The notes beneath the pieces are model-generated. The model ran no database searches, was not told where the DNA came from, and saw only the letters and a program-made list of their open reading frames with translations. A program made the position numbers and the translations under genes. From positions 77,143 to 111,027 of the forward strand of contig BFEA01000734.1 of assembly GCA_003427395.1 (NCBI GenBank): DNA of 33,885 nt, read 5' to 3'. Shown here piece by piece: positions 10,279 through 21,675 of the stretch (position 1 is the first letter of the stretch; every line of letters starts with the position of its first letter). This DNA comes from Chara braunii. Lineage: Eukaryota > Streptophyta > Charophyceae > Charales > Characeae.

Positions 10279-10395
10279 CCACTATTGTCTTCCCCTGAAC
10301 ATAACGCACCCTAAAAATGAATGTATGCGAGTTATATTTTCGGCCAGATACAGCCAAAATGAGGGTGCGTTGTGTTCGGGGGAAGACGGTAGCGG
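10279..10395 (+). mobile_element. Foldback element, copy 2
   Basis: A 34-nt left arm (10279-10312) and right arm (10362-10395) are inverted repeats matching at 29 of 34 positions, with a 49-nt spacer. The arm core is GTCTTCCCC, GAACA and AACGCACCCT. All five mismatches are transitions in which the left arm has lost C or G, the pattern expected from cytosine deamination. It is too short to code for anything. MITE or foldback element is the likely class. Confidence 0.65.
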
Positions 10396-10743
10396 CAGTG
10401 TGCACCCTCCTCGAACGTGCATCCCCAAGGCGCCTGACCGGGAGGCCTGAAGCATCCAGTCACCAGGTCACCAGGTGTTGTGGGAATGAGAGTCACTGCT
10501 GCTAGGAAGGGAGTGAACCCTTCGCCCCTCCCGGGCAGACATCCTCATTGAGCCTGCTCCTCGCGGAGCAACCTCCCCCGATGGCCTCAGCAACTCCAAG
10601 GGGAGGAACGCGCCACCGCTCCGGGGGATCCGAGACTACGCAAGGTGCCATTATCTGCTGGGGCCCCTTTCAGGCAGCACTGGATCTTCATGCACATTTG
10701 CTCCCCCAGACTGCGCACGCACTAAGTGTGTGAGTGGTAGTGC
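10396..10743. other. No gene seen
   Basis: Mixed GC-rich sequence directly upstream of LTR1. Short overlapping open frames only, with no domain motif. Confidence 0.6.
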
Positions 10744-11296
10744 TGTGACGAACTACTTTCTGTTTTGCACGACTTTTTGCGGTGCATTTTGGGGGCTCAG
10801 GGGGGAGGGGCATGATCCAATTACACAAGTACCCCCATTCTTTCGTTTTCTTTCCTCATTTCGTGAAAACTTTGTCCCATGGTGGTTGTTAGTTACGACA
10901 CGCCTTAGCGAGCGCAGAGATAACGATTGATGCGACCTCTTTCTTTTTCTGTTGGAAATAGGGAAGAGAACTTCGGCACGGTTATCGAGCGGGAATGTCT
11001 AAGTCTTAAGTCTTTTAATTTTGAAATGATGGGGAAAATACGGGAGTGATGGGAATTAGGACTTTAATTAGATTAGGATCTTGGGGTCGTCCTATTTTTT
11101 GTTTGGTAACTGCACGGTGCTCCTTACTCCCGAGCGCTCTATTACGCGGCGTCCTGTACTCTGCTCCTGCCGCGCCTTAATTCTAATCTCAACTATAATC
11201 TCTTCTTGATTAGTGCGGGTGTAATTGTAATCTTCTCGTCCAGGGTTTCTCGTCACGCTGAAACACGCATCCCCTCTCCCCCTTTCCCCCCATCTC

Positions 11297-11301
11297 ATTG
11301 G
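11297..11301 (+). promoter_or_regulatory. Inverted CCAAT box in LTR1, conserved in LTR2
   Basis: ATTGG inside TCATTGGCCA, about 20 nt before GATGCGTGGAGAGTGG. The same layout is kept at 28447-28451 in the solo LTR although the surrounding sequence has diverged. In LTR1 the TATA-like word further downstream has become TACAAAT, so the promoter may be weakened. Confidence 0.4.
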
Positions 11302-11755
11302 CCACAACGGTGCATGACTGGATTGATGCGTGGAGAGTGGTAACGTCCCCCACGCCACTGTTCAGGCATGCCTACTGCAGTCACTTCCTCCTCCCTTCTT
11401 CCTCTACCTCAGCATAATCTCGACTATCCCGCGCTGATGCCAATAGCTACAAATTTCGCAAGCGCGACATAATCACTCTCTAATCAAACTTGGAAGGTTA
11501 GCGTGGTCGAGAGGATCAACTAACAAGTACGGGCCGATGAAGAGGTGACTTTAGAGTTGGGCGATCTGAAGGGCTGGCGGCTAGTGTGCGGGATTGCGGT
11601 GTGGCCACGACGGACTGTGGAACACAAACGAATCCGCCGTGCGTACTTGAACTAAGCGGGATGACAACTCAGAGTTGTTAGTAGGTGCGACTCCGTGAGA
11701 GCCGACGGACCGCCTGCACAGGAATGAAAAGAGAGTTGAAGAGTGTGTGACACTC

Positions 11756-12074
<319 letters not shown>

Positions 12075-12818
12075 GGTTGCTGGGGTGTATGATACTTCTT
12101 CCTCTTCTGTCCCTCTCAAAATTTTTGGCATTCGAAACTACGAGTTTCGTTGTTCCCATTTTTGGTAAATATAGATGGACCTATGATTATGTAAATCCTG
12201 GTCTTCCTTTGGAGCAGCTCTCAGATTGTCTTTCCTTATTGAACTCATGTTGGATATGGTGACTGTAAATTTGATTGCCTTTTTCCGTAATTTTGATTGT
12301 TTGTATCCTTGTGCGCTCACTTCCTAATTACGATTGAAGAACCCAGATGCTTGTCTGAGATCGGATTGCTGAAGTGAAATAGACGAATGCGGGTCGTTCT
12401 CTTCCATGCATGAAGAAGGGGATCCATGCAAATTCGTGCATACGCTGCAGCTAGTTGACGACGCAGCCCGTAGTGTACATATATGCACACATGATCCTTC
12501 TCCGACGGGCCCGCAGTCACCTAATCTGCATGAGTAGGAAGGCCCACCGCGAAATTGAGCCCGCCATGTTAAGATTCGACGACCATAATTGCACACACCA
12601 ACAACCGAGGCTACTTCGGGGCTCTAAGAACTTAGAAACGCCCCTTCTCAGCCCATACCACTTACATCCCTGCCCTTAGAACATTGGCACCCGATCTTCT
12701 TGTTCCGATTTGGGACTCCCACCTCCCCTTTTTCCCTAAAATCCTTTGCACACCCCCTTTCTCGTTACTTCCGGACCCACTACCCACTCCGATCAGGAAG
12801 TCACGTTGGGCGTGGGGT

Positions 12819-12830
12819 TGGTATCGGAGC
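12819..12830 (+). promoter_or_regulatory. Primer-binding site, initiator tRNA-Met type
   Basis: TGGTATCGGAGC differs at one base from TGGTATCAGAGC, the complement of the 3' end of initiator tRNA-Met used as primer by many plant and fungal LTR retrotransposons. It sits exactly at the end of LTR1. Reverse transcription of the element would start here. Confidence 0.75.
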
Positions 12831-12837
12831 GCCGACA

Positions 12838-12907
12838 CGTGTCAATCCAAGGACTAGGTAAGTAATTGGTCTCGTGTCAATCCAAGGACTAGGTAAGTAA
12901 TTGGTCT
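12838..12907. repeat. Perfect 35-bp tandem duplication
   Basis: The 35 bases from CGTGTCAATCCAAGGACTAG at 12838-12872 are repeated without change at 12873-12907. Perfect identity implies a recent event, or an assembly duplication, in an otherwise decayed element. Confidence 0.95.
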
Positions 12908-12916
12908 GTATTATAG

Positions 12917-13258
12917 GTGATTGATCTGGCGAGCCCAAGTCGAGGACGATCTAAAAATAAAAACGAGTCGACAAGGGAGCCTGTAGTCACGCGGATTATG
13001 ACCGCACGACGAATGCCGAATGTCGCCTTCCGGATTGGGAGAGTGCATGCCTTGGGAGATGCGATTGTGTTGAATGTGACCTCATATGATGTGCTAATCG
13101 GTCTGCCCACCCTAAACGCGCTATAGGCTAATCTAGACTTCGAACGGCGAATGGTAGTTCTTAAAACTACAGGAGAAAAGACGTATAGCGTTCCTATGTG
13201 TCTCACCCTGCGGATGATTCCCAACAAACCCCACAAGACTCCCACGAGGTTGGTGGAT
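12917..13258 (+). pseudogene. Retropepsin (protease) fragment of an LTR retrotransposon
   Basis: The frame beginning at 12917 (a GTG after a stop) reads through PNVAFRIGRVHAL and VTSYDVLIGLPTLNAL to a TAG at 13124-13126. In the same frame it continues as ANLDFERRMVVL and GEKTYSVPM to a TAA at 13258. The hydrophobic YDVLIG-P-L segment followed by a downstream beta-strand LDF and a VPM end is the C-terminal half of the aspartic protease that processes Gag-Pol in Ty3-like elements. The catalytic DTG/DSG motif is absent. Only about 100 nt separate this half-domain from the primer-binding site, so gag and the protease N-terminus have been deleted. It cannot be functional. Confidence 0.6.
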
Positions 13259-14039
13259 TAAGGGACGAACGAGTCTGATAGACCAACGAGAAAGAAGGTG
13301 AGTTCTCTACCTCGCTCTGTACTGATTATGAAAGCGAGGAAGACTCTGATGAGGCCGAAGCTGTGTGGGAACTAATGAACAGAACCCGATGATACCCGAT
13401 CCTCTAGAAAACCCCACAGCTAAGACATTCAGGAAATCAGGAACTCAGGAACTCGGGAACTCAGAAAATCAGAAAATCATGAACTCAGGAAATCAGGAAC
13501 GAGTGCCAGTCTGAGAGGGGTTCAGCATGCACGCACATTAATTATGGGGCAACCACTAGTACAACTTTCCAGATTGCGTGATTCTTTGGAACCCCCTCGA
13601 ACTTATACGAGACGGTCAGCCCGTTGTTACCTCGTTATTTGGACAAAAGATCTTTCTATAATGTCACGGAATCACCCTTTCGGTCGCTCCTCTCGACAGG
13701 AAAGGAAGTACGTACGTTGCGACGAGGCGTTGAAACACAAACTTCAGAACCGTCTATGGAGGGCCTGCGCGATTCGACACATGCTCTTTCGACTTCGGGA
13801 TTAAAATTGTCGAAAGATTGGTGAGCCCTCGGGACGTAGAGAATGGGATTACCCCCGAGAAACACATGGCAATCGCCGAAGCAGACGCACAGATGATTGC
13901 CACCGTGTTTTCCTGGCGGTCAGACCACTCGTTCATTTCGTCCGCTTGGACCCGGACTTCTAGACGGACTTAGATGAAGCAATTGGAAGTCAAAATCAAC
14001 GGACAACCCTACGATCTAGATGTACTACAGTACGTCCCA
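13259..14039 (+). other. Decayed internal region of the LTR1 element; short 10-bp repeats
   Basis: After the protease, an acidic stretch with YESEEDSDEAEAVWELM (about 13318-13368), of the kind found between protease and reverse transcriptase, precedes stop-ridden sequence. At 13431-13500 a degenerate run of words such as GGAACTCA and GGAAATCA repeats at about 10 bp. Further open stretches around 13624-13824 and 13810-13970 have no motif I recognise, and no reverse transcriptase YxDD, RNase H or integrase signature is visible. Confidence 0.4.
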
Positions 14040-14330
<291 letters not shown>

Positions 14331-14454
14331 TACAGACGTCGATCGAGACCTCCCTTCCCACGATCGTCATCCTATTCACGGCCTTTTTTTCGTGGGAAGA
14401 CGGACATATGAGTCGGAAATCGATATTACATGTGCATTCGCTGATAACAAAGTA

Positions 14455-14728
14455 AGAAAACAGAAAGAAAAAGGAGGAAAAAGCAAGATCGTGCGGAAGT
14501 AAAGAGATGAAAACAGGGGAGTAGGGGAGGAAGAAGGAGGAAGGAGGAAGAAGGAGGAAGAAGGAGGAAGTGGAGAGGAAGAGGAAGAGTCGGGGGTAGA
14601 GAGAGAAGGAGGAGGAAGGGTACAACAGGCAGTTGCGCAATACAGGGGTTGTAGACAGAAGGGTAGAAAAAGGCTTTACCTAATACATGAGTGATCGGTG
14701 TGTGTGTGCGTGTGTGTGTGTGTGTGTC
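14455..14728. repeat. GGA-rich purine tract and short (TG)n
   Basis: A plus-strand purine-rich stretch dominated by GGAGGAAGAAGG (about 14455-14625), then mixed sequence and a TG repeat at about 14691-14727. The minus-strand frames here encode only phenylalanine/leucine/serine runs. Confidence 0.85.
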
Positions 14729-14744
14729 AGAAAAAGAGAAATTC

Positions 14745-14890
14745 GTACCCGTATTCGATAGAGATGTTGTCGTCATCATTCGGTATTGTAGTCTAGGCTA
14801 GATAGGATCTATCATCTGTAGTCTAGGTGTCGAGTGCCAGAATAGGATATCCACATTGGTTCTTCACTATTGACGATGGTGAGACTTACT
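14745..14890. repeat. Direct duplication, copy 2
   Basis: Second copy of the 14040-14217 block; TAGGCTAGATAGGATCT and AATAGGATATC are identical between copies. Sequence between this block and the following ATT repeat is about 130 bp longer than in copy 1. Confidence 0.75.
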
Positions 14891-15026
14891 AGCATTGTTA
14901 ATTATGAGCTTTTGGTGTCCTTCTATTTAGTGAATCTCATGATGCAATTCTGCTATTGGTTCGGGGTCGTGACTGTCTGGTCTTGTGTATATGATGTTAT
15001 TTGATTGCTAAAGTTTGCTATTGATT

Positions 15027-15040
15027 CATTATTATTGTTA

Positions 15041-15094
<54 letters not shown>

Positions 15095-15140
15095 GTATTA
15101 GTATTAGTATTAGTATTAGTATTTTTATATATTTATTATA
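15027..15140. repeat. (ATT)n and (ATTAGT)n microsatellite
   Basis: ATT repeats with GTT interruptions change into five ATTAGT hexamers and then AT-rich sequence. Confidence 0.92.
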
Positions 15141-16011
15141 GTTAGTATTGTAGGTGTTGATATTATTAATATTAATTACGATCATTGTTATTCTGATTGG
15201 ATTTAAATAGGACCTTAGCATGAGGGAGTTGAAGAAAGAGAGACGACTGCAATCAGACTCGCTCCCTTCCTTGCTTCACATGCCTACAAACAGATAGTGA
15301 ACCACACTGGCGCATAGCGCCCAACTCAGAGCTCGGAGATATGGAAACCGAGGGCACAGTTCAGATGCATACTCATTTCCTCAGACTACGGTGCATCAGC
15401 ACCTACACATCACAACTCTCGCCACTGTGTCCTACACCACTGCTGACACATACTCAACTCTGGATCACCTTGGATATCCTACACGCACTCACATTGTATC
15501 TTACACGCACACACACACACCACTAACACTAACAGTACAGCTATGACGGCTACGGCCGCGGCTAACCTACCGCTATGGCTAAGCCCCTTCTCGCCAACTT
15601 CGTCCTCAGGCTCACTGCAGACTACTTCGCACAGGTCCCCGTAGCAGCGTTTCCGCATGGCTCACGCAGGAATGGATGAATGGTTGGGCGCTACCTCTTG
15701 ATTTATACTTCTGCAGTTCGTTGGTCTGACCCTTTCCCACGTCCGTAGTGCACGCAGTCCCATGCGGTACTTGCTTGACGGGACCAAGACAGACTGGGAC
15801 TGGGTACCACTGACTCAGCGGGGGTGGGCTTACCACGGCCCACTTGCCTCTGGTCTGCTATAAACAATGGGTGAAGGGCCGCTCCCGGATCGTCCGGAAG
15901 TCTGCAACTTGGGCCCTTCGACACAGTAGCAGCTACGACCTTGACCTCTACGGGACAGACCTATGGTTCGAGACTCGACGGTTACACTGGTCTGCGACGT
16001 ATAGGCACAGA
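15141..16011. other. No gene seen
   Basis: Several open frames of 60-86 codons overlap on the minus strand and none shows a domain. A short CA repeat lies at about 15505-15520. Confidence 0.55.
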
Positions 16012-16795
16012 GATAGGTAAACACAGTGAGAAAAAGGGGGACAAAAACAGACAGACATATGCAGACACGCAAACAGGTAAGCACGGACAACAGACAGACA
16101 AAAGACAGACCAAATCAAACCAGCAGCCTGATACAGGCAACCAGACAAACAAGCAACGGACATGCAGACTAGACGCAGGTAACCCCGCAGACACAAAGAC
16201 GGACGGGCAAGCAGATACAAGTACACAAACTGACAGACAAAACGGACATACAATCCGCTCAGTGGATCACTTGACTGGTGGATAAGGGCTCACCACCTCA
16301 CCCATGGATGTGTGCTTGAGTGTGTGTACAAGAAAGAGAGTACGGGAGTAAGAAAACGAGACGCAGATAGGCAATACAGAACAAAGACACAGATACACAG
16401 ATATACACAGACAGATACACACAGACAGAACAAACAAAGACTGAGATAAACAGACCAAGACAGACAAAATCTGACAAACAAGACAGGGATGGACATACAA
16501 ACGGACAAACAGACACAAACAGACAAGACCTACAGACTTGAACAAAACAGACAAACACATGAAGAGACAAAGAGATAGGAAAAAGAGGAGAGACAGATAC
16601 AGATAAGAACAAACAGTCAAACAAGACAATCGGACGCGGACGACTTAACAGACGGCTTGATATATACAAGTACAGTCAACCAAACAGTCAAACAAACGTT
16701 GACAGACAAACAGACAAACATACATAGACAAGGGAAGAAACAGATACACATACAGACAAACTGATAAGACACAGAAAGAGAGAGAGAGAGAGAAC
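16012..16795. repeat. Degenerate CAGA/CAAA-rich low-complexity block
   Basis: About 780 nt of imperfect ACAGACA and ACAAACA words with almost no T-rich stretches on the plus strand; a GA run lies at about 16778-16792. All frames look open because stop codons are rare in this composition, so the 60-123-codon open frames on both strands are not genes. About 50 nt near 16280-16325 interrupt it. Confidence 0.85.
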
Positions 16796-17156
16796 GACGC
16801 GGTCGATGGTGTACGGGTACATAACTAACCCTGCCGACAGTCTACGGGGCTCGACATCGTCATGTACTCCGGTTCTGCTGCTGATGCCGACTGAATGCAT
16901 TGACAACTCGTAGGCTGCTAGTAATCTATAAAATCTTCATCTAGACACTAAGTAGGAAGGAGGACCCGACACGCATATGTTGGTGACCGCGAGAGTATGC
17001 TCTCATTGACGATCTGATGCGATGTTCTGATTTTCCGTTGGTGTGGTAGCGGTGCATTACTACTATTCCGGACAATGTCAAACTTTCTGGCTTTCAATGT
17101 GACGGAGTAATCTGCAATCTGTCATTTCGCCTTTGCACGCTTACCTTATGATACTA
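16796..17156. other. No gene seen
   Basis: Mixed-composition DNA between two simple-repeat blocks, with no motif or repeat found by reading. Confidence 0.5.
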
Positions 17157-17235
17157 CTAGTAGTAATATTGATATTATTATTATTATTATTTTTTTTTTT
17201 TTTTTTAATTATTATTATTATTATTATTATTATTG
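17157..17235. repeat. (ATT)n - T16 - (ATT)n compound microsatellite
   Basis: ATT or TTA triplets on both sides of an uninterrupted T run of about 16. Confidence 0.95.
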
Positions 17236-17835
17236 GTTGTTGCTTCACTATTAAAACATCGTGAGATACGCAGGGGTCAGGAAGGGGAAGAGTGTGGGGC
17301 GTTGGAGAGGAGAGGGACATTAACACTATGTGGTGGTGCCTACCTCCTCCATCCTCCTCCACTCTTTTCCCTGTTTGATCATCTCATGAACCGATTTCTT
17401 CAATACTATAACTTGTCTAATGATATATTCCTATAAAGATTCAGACGTCTCATTGGATGCATGCTACGAGATCGATGACAGGGCGATTGCGGGAGCTCTG
17501 CCGGAGTTCAAGAGGAACTTTGGAGGCAGGGAACCATGAGGTACGCATGACTATCCCTTTCCCATATACCCTTACAGGCTACGCCCTTCTATTGGACTGC
17601 ATGTATGACTGTATGATATACTGGTTATGCTTTCTTCAGGACTAAGATAAACAAAAGAGAAGGAGAAATATGATTGAAACAAGAATCCTGCCTGGTGAAA
17701 TGTGAGGAACCTAAATTTAACTAAGAAGGAACCTAGGTTGTTTGGACTTAAAGAACAAAGTAGGGCGATGAAGGCTCATTTGTGAGTCGTTGTTCTACTT
17801 ATGTATGCGCTGACTTGACTGAGGATTGACATTTA
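17236..17835. other. No gene seen
   Basis: Open frames of 62-67 codons without domain features. The end merges into the minisatellite through words such as CTCATTTGTGAGT and CTCATGTGTGAGT. Confidence 0.5.
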
Positions 17836-18878
17836 GGAACTCATGTGTGAGTTACATTGCTATCTGCCAGGTCGACTGTCGTCGCAAAGGGTGGATGTGT
17901 CTGACAATAACTTATGAAAATTAATTAGGAACTCTCTACCAAATCGATTGTCGTCGTGACGAGAAGGGAGTTCTAATGATAACCTAGGAATTAAACTAAG
18001 TACTCTCCACCGGATCGGCTGTCGTCGTGATGGGACGAGGGTACAAACAAAATACTTATAAACTAATCTAAGTACTCTCTACCTGAGTGGCTGTCGTCGT
18101 GAGGGGACGAGGGTACAAGCAACTACTTATGAATTAATCTAAGTGCCCTCCACCGAAACAACTGTCGTCGTGATGGAACGAGGGTACAAACAAATACTTG
18201 TGAACTAATTCAAGTACTCATTACCGGATCGACTGTCGTCGTGATGGGAAAAGGGGTACTGACAAAAGCTTATGAACTAAATCAGGTACCCTAGACTGTA
18301 ACGACTGTCGTCGTGACGGGAAGGGGGTATCTGACTATAACTTATGAACTAAATTTGGTACTCTCTACCGGATCAACTGTCGTCGTGATGGGAGGAGGGT
18401 ACTACGATAATTTATAAAACTAAAGTAGGTACTCTCTACCATAACGACTGTCGTTGTGTCGGGAAGAGGTATCTGACCCTAACTTATGAACTAAATAGGG
18501 TACTCCTTACCGTAACAACTGTTATTGTGACGGGAAGAGGTATCTGATAGTAACTCATGAACTAGATTAAGTACTCTCTACCGAATCGACTGTCGTCGTG
18601 ATGGGAAAAAAGTACTAACAAATACTTACGAGATAAACTAGATACTCTTTACCGTAACGACTGTCGTTGTGACGAGCGGGGGTGTCTGACATTGACTTAG
18701 GAACCATACTAGGTACTCATGTATGAGTTACCTTACTCTCTACCAGATCGACTGTCGTCGTGACGGGAGGAGGGTTCTGACACTGACTATGAGCTAACTT
18801 AGGGACTCATGTGTGAGTTACCTCACCATCTACCGGATCGACTGTCGTCGTGACGGGAAGAGGGGTCTGACACTTAGA
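17836..18878. repeat. 71-72-bp minisatellite, about 14 units
   Basis: The core GACTGTCGTCGTGA-GGGA recurs, with TGTCGTCG or a one- or two-base variant at 17877, 17949, 18020, 18092, 18163, 18234, 18306, 18378, 18449, 18520, 18591, 18662, 18753 and 18843. Spacing is 71-72 bp, then 91 and 90 bp for the last two units, which carry an extra CTCATGTRTGAGTTAC. Each unit also has GTACTCTCTACCGGATC before the core and GGGTAC plus ACTTATGAACTAA after it. There is no shared reading frame, since 71 is not a multiple of three. Confidence 0.93.
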
Positions 18879-19500
18879 AAATAATAAAGGAAGGCTCCAG
18901 GGAGGGTCGCCCTATTCACACACTTGAAGTCGAAGGCTGACTAACGACCTGCTGGAGGTAGTAAACCACGTTGTTTCTCTTTCTTCATTAACTTACTTAC
19001 CTTTCGATAGTCCGACCACCAAACCGGTAGAGGGGAGGCTTCTGTAGGAGTCACCCTATTACTTGTTTGACGGTTGGACTACTCATTACCCAAGGAAAGT
19101 AGTAGAGGGGCCTCTGTTGGGGTCTGTCTATTACCTACTTGATTCTGTACTAACTCGTTAAAAGGGTACTCCTGTAGGAATACCCTAAACACTCGTCATC
19201 TCTCCAAACTAACACGGTCTTAGGACGGTCAGCTTCGGAAGGGCAACAGGAAAACCTTGTTAGGATTATCCTAATGCTCTCATAAAGTGAACCTTCTCAC
19301 GTGATAGTAGGGGGCTCTTGTGCGGGTCGCCTATTATTCACGCAGACCGTTATTAACCTCTGGGAAGGGATTGACATTCGGGTTTTTCGGGAGTATAACT
19401 AAAGCAAGTAGTAGGGTGCTTCTGTAAGAGCCTCAACTATTTGTTGTATGAAAAGGATACTCATATGTGAGCTATCCTACTACTCTGAACAGATCCTATG
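18879..19500. repeat. Second, more degenerate array next to the minisatellite
   Basis: Words of the form AGGGG-CTCTGT-GG-GTC-CCTATTAC recur about seven times at roughly 60-110-bp intervals (near 18895, 19030, 19096, 19164, 19255, 19310, 19410), ending with GGATACTCATATGTGAGCTATCC at 19456. Many copies are partly self-complementary, for example GGGTACTCCTGTAGGAATACC. It looks like a decayed relative of the adjoining array. Confidence 0.55.
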
Positions 19501-20870
19501 TATACCTTGAGTGAGACTAAGCAGAAAGTCAACTACTCATGAATAACTTACTCACCTGTATGTTCGACTAACAGATTGTTTGATATTGATCAAGTAGCAA
19601 GAGATTCCTCTCTGAATCAGCCTTCTACTTGAGTGTGTTAACACAAATAGCAGAGAACGGAAATAACAATGTTCCTGTTAGAGCAAGGTCTTCACATGTC
19701 TGGAAAAGTAACAAGGGAATATGTTAGGACCGCGGGAGAAAGGAGCTTGCGAACCACCGCGTAATCCATAGTTGTCCATGGCTTTCGGATGGAAGACCAC
19801 AACGATGAATGAGTTATGCCTCGTCTACACAAGCGCCAAAACAGTGCGCTTATCTCCAAGAGAGAGAATGGAAGGACTGAGAGCAAGGTAAACAAAAGTT
19901 TCCCCAAAATACGACTTAGATCACGGGCATGAGACTCCTCGAGAGAAAGGAGACAGTGACGGACGGCTTAGGGTAGGGTTGTGAGACTAAAACTAGGGAT
20001 TAGACCTGGGATGTCGATCCCAGAGCTCACTACCCGTGTTTAAGGGTTTGACCCTTAGATATCAACAAGTGGGAAATCGAGTGGGGTGTTAAATCTCTGT
20101 TGACATGTGTGTGTGCAGGTCTCTGTTTTGATCTACTGCATTTCAAGGAAGAAGTCCTACATAAAGGACTCAAATTTCTGTTATCTCTCGATAACAGGTC
20201 GGTTGTTACCGATTCAACTTCTCCCTTTGACTTGATACCCACCTCTAAAGTCAAACCCTGTGGTCAGTAAAACTGTCACCTGTGGTCATTGCCTAAATGG
20301 TCCTGGTCACTCTCAAGGGTCCTTTGTAGAAATGTGAGGCGATTGGGCTTACGTCTCAGGAAAGACAAGGCTGTCATACATGGTTTGGGAAGTGAGGGAC
20401 AAGGTCAATGGATGATGGTTAACGCTGTTAGTGCATGATATGTGAATTGTCTTTGCATTATTCTGTGTAGGTCTGTTTTGTGCGTGATTTGGATTGAACT
20501 GGACCTGGTCTGTTGAAGAGTCTCGGACACACGACACTTGTGAAAATGGAAAGGGTTCTCCGCGGTAATACTTCTATATTCATTATATGTCGAGTTTAAC
20601 TTCCATAGTATCTTGATGTTCAGTTAAGTCCTAACCTGTTAAGAAAGACAGGACGCTCTTTCGTAGAAAGACAGGTTGATTGATATTTGTCAAGAAAAAT
20701 TATACATTACGCGGTAGCGGGAATAAACAGTCTTTTAAAAGTTCGACCTGAGTGACTAACGGGTCAGTTCAAGGCGTCTTACCGCGCGTACCCCGTTTTA
20801 TGCTACAGCGATCGAGTAAACACCCTCGACCGACCTACCTCTACAAAGGCATGTAAAAACCTTCGCATGT
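19501..20870. other. No gene seen
   Basis: The largest open frames are 62-74 codons and unremarkable. One small perfect hairpin, CTGGGA at 20006 with TCCCAG at 20018, was noted. No repeat to the rest of the window was found by eye. Confidence 0.5.
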
Positions 20871-21099
20871 GGGCCGGTAGCTCAGCAGGGATACGCCTAC
20901 CTGAGGGTGGTGACAACCCCTCGGGTAGAGGTAAGTTGTACCTCGCGGCTCCCCGACCTGTCGTGGGGTGTCGTGAGAGGTATAGCACGCGCGCACGGTT
21001 GGAGTGGTGATTGGTTCTTTTTCAGGAATACATCCTGTGTGACACGACCGTGAGGTTCAGCGACCCCAACAGGGCGCGGGACCGCCGCGCTCGACAACG
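20871..21099 (+). mobile_element. Dispersed short element S, copy 2 (Pol III A-box-like head)
   Basis: Plus-strand copy of the element at 2600-2850. The head GGGCCGGTAGCTCAGCAGGG contains TAGCTCAGCAGG at 20878-20889, a full match to the Pol III A-box consensus TRGYNNARNNGG at the spacing expected in a tRNA 5' half. No clear B box (GGTTCRANNCC) follows within the usual distance. The far end of the homology is GACCGCCGCGCTCGACA. It lies immediately beyond the 3' end of the LINE remnant. Confidence 0.5.
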
Positions 21100-21129
21100 T
21101 AAACCCATCTTGGTCAGGGTGACTCGGTC

Positions 21130-21675
21130 TGTAAGGGTCGATGAGATCCCCCTCCTCCATCATATTTATTAGTCTCAGTTTATCTGGAGACGTCAGAGAG
21201 TCTGGGTTAGAGAGGGAAATATCCAGTGAAGAACTTCAATCTTTCGCACACACCACTGTGTCCGCCTACGGCAATACGTACAAGAGTTCTCTGAAAAGAT
21301 ACCTCTCTCCCGGGAATCGACTGGGGCGTACACCGAAGCAACTATCCAAGATTGTTATTCGATGAAGAACTTGATCCACGCCCATCGCCCCCAAAAATCG
21401 ATGTCATACTAGTGGTCCACAAGTTCCATGTCAATGCTTTTATGTACTAGGATAGCTACCCCTCCTTTGGTGCCCTCAGCAGGGGACCAGAGTTGGGGAC
21501 CATCCCACCATCTGCTAAGAGACCTTACCTTATCTTCGTTTAGTTTTGTTTCTTGTAGACATGTGATTTGAGTCTTATTATCGTGAATCCAAAACTTGAG
21601 TCTATCCCGTTTATGTTTCCTGGAGCTATCTACAAGACCATGTACATTCGAAGTGGCGAATTTAATTTTGCCCAT
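21130..21675 (-). pseudogene. LINE ORF2 endonuclease (APE-type) fragment
   Basis: From the ATG at 21675 the frame reads KFATSNVHGL (metal-binding asparagine of motif I), then CLQETKL (motif II glutamate), WSPAEGTKGGVAILVHK, and stops at 21411 after MELVDH. In the same frame similarity goes on past that stop with GRWAWIK and, after another stop, SWIVASVYAPVDSRERG (motif III, YAP). A +1 shift near 21250 leads to a region resembling the GDFN-type motif and ending TETNKYDGG at about 21130. The enzyme family makes the target-site nick for reverse transcription. At least two stops and one frameshift make it non-functional. The catalytic D-x-N and S-D-H motifs of the second half are not seen intact. 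Confidence 0.75.

Noticed and set aside
15941-16669. Several 70-123-codon frames on both strands
   Set aside because: Low-complexity CAGA/CAAA composition keeps all frames open; cysteine/valine/serine or threonine/glutamine bias reflects the repeat.
17836-18878. Possible CRISPR-like or coding repeat array
   Set aside because: Units of 71-72 bp show similarity along their whole length and not short identical repeats with unique spacers. The host is eukaryotic and the period is not a multiple of three.
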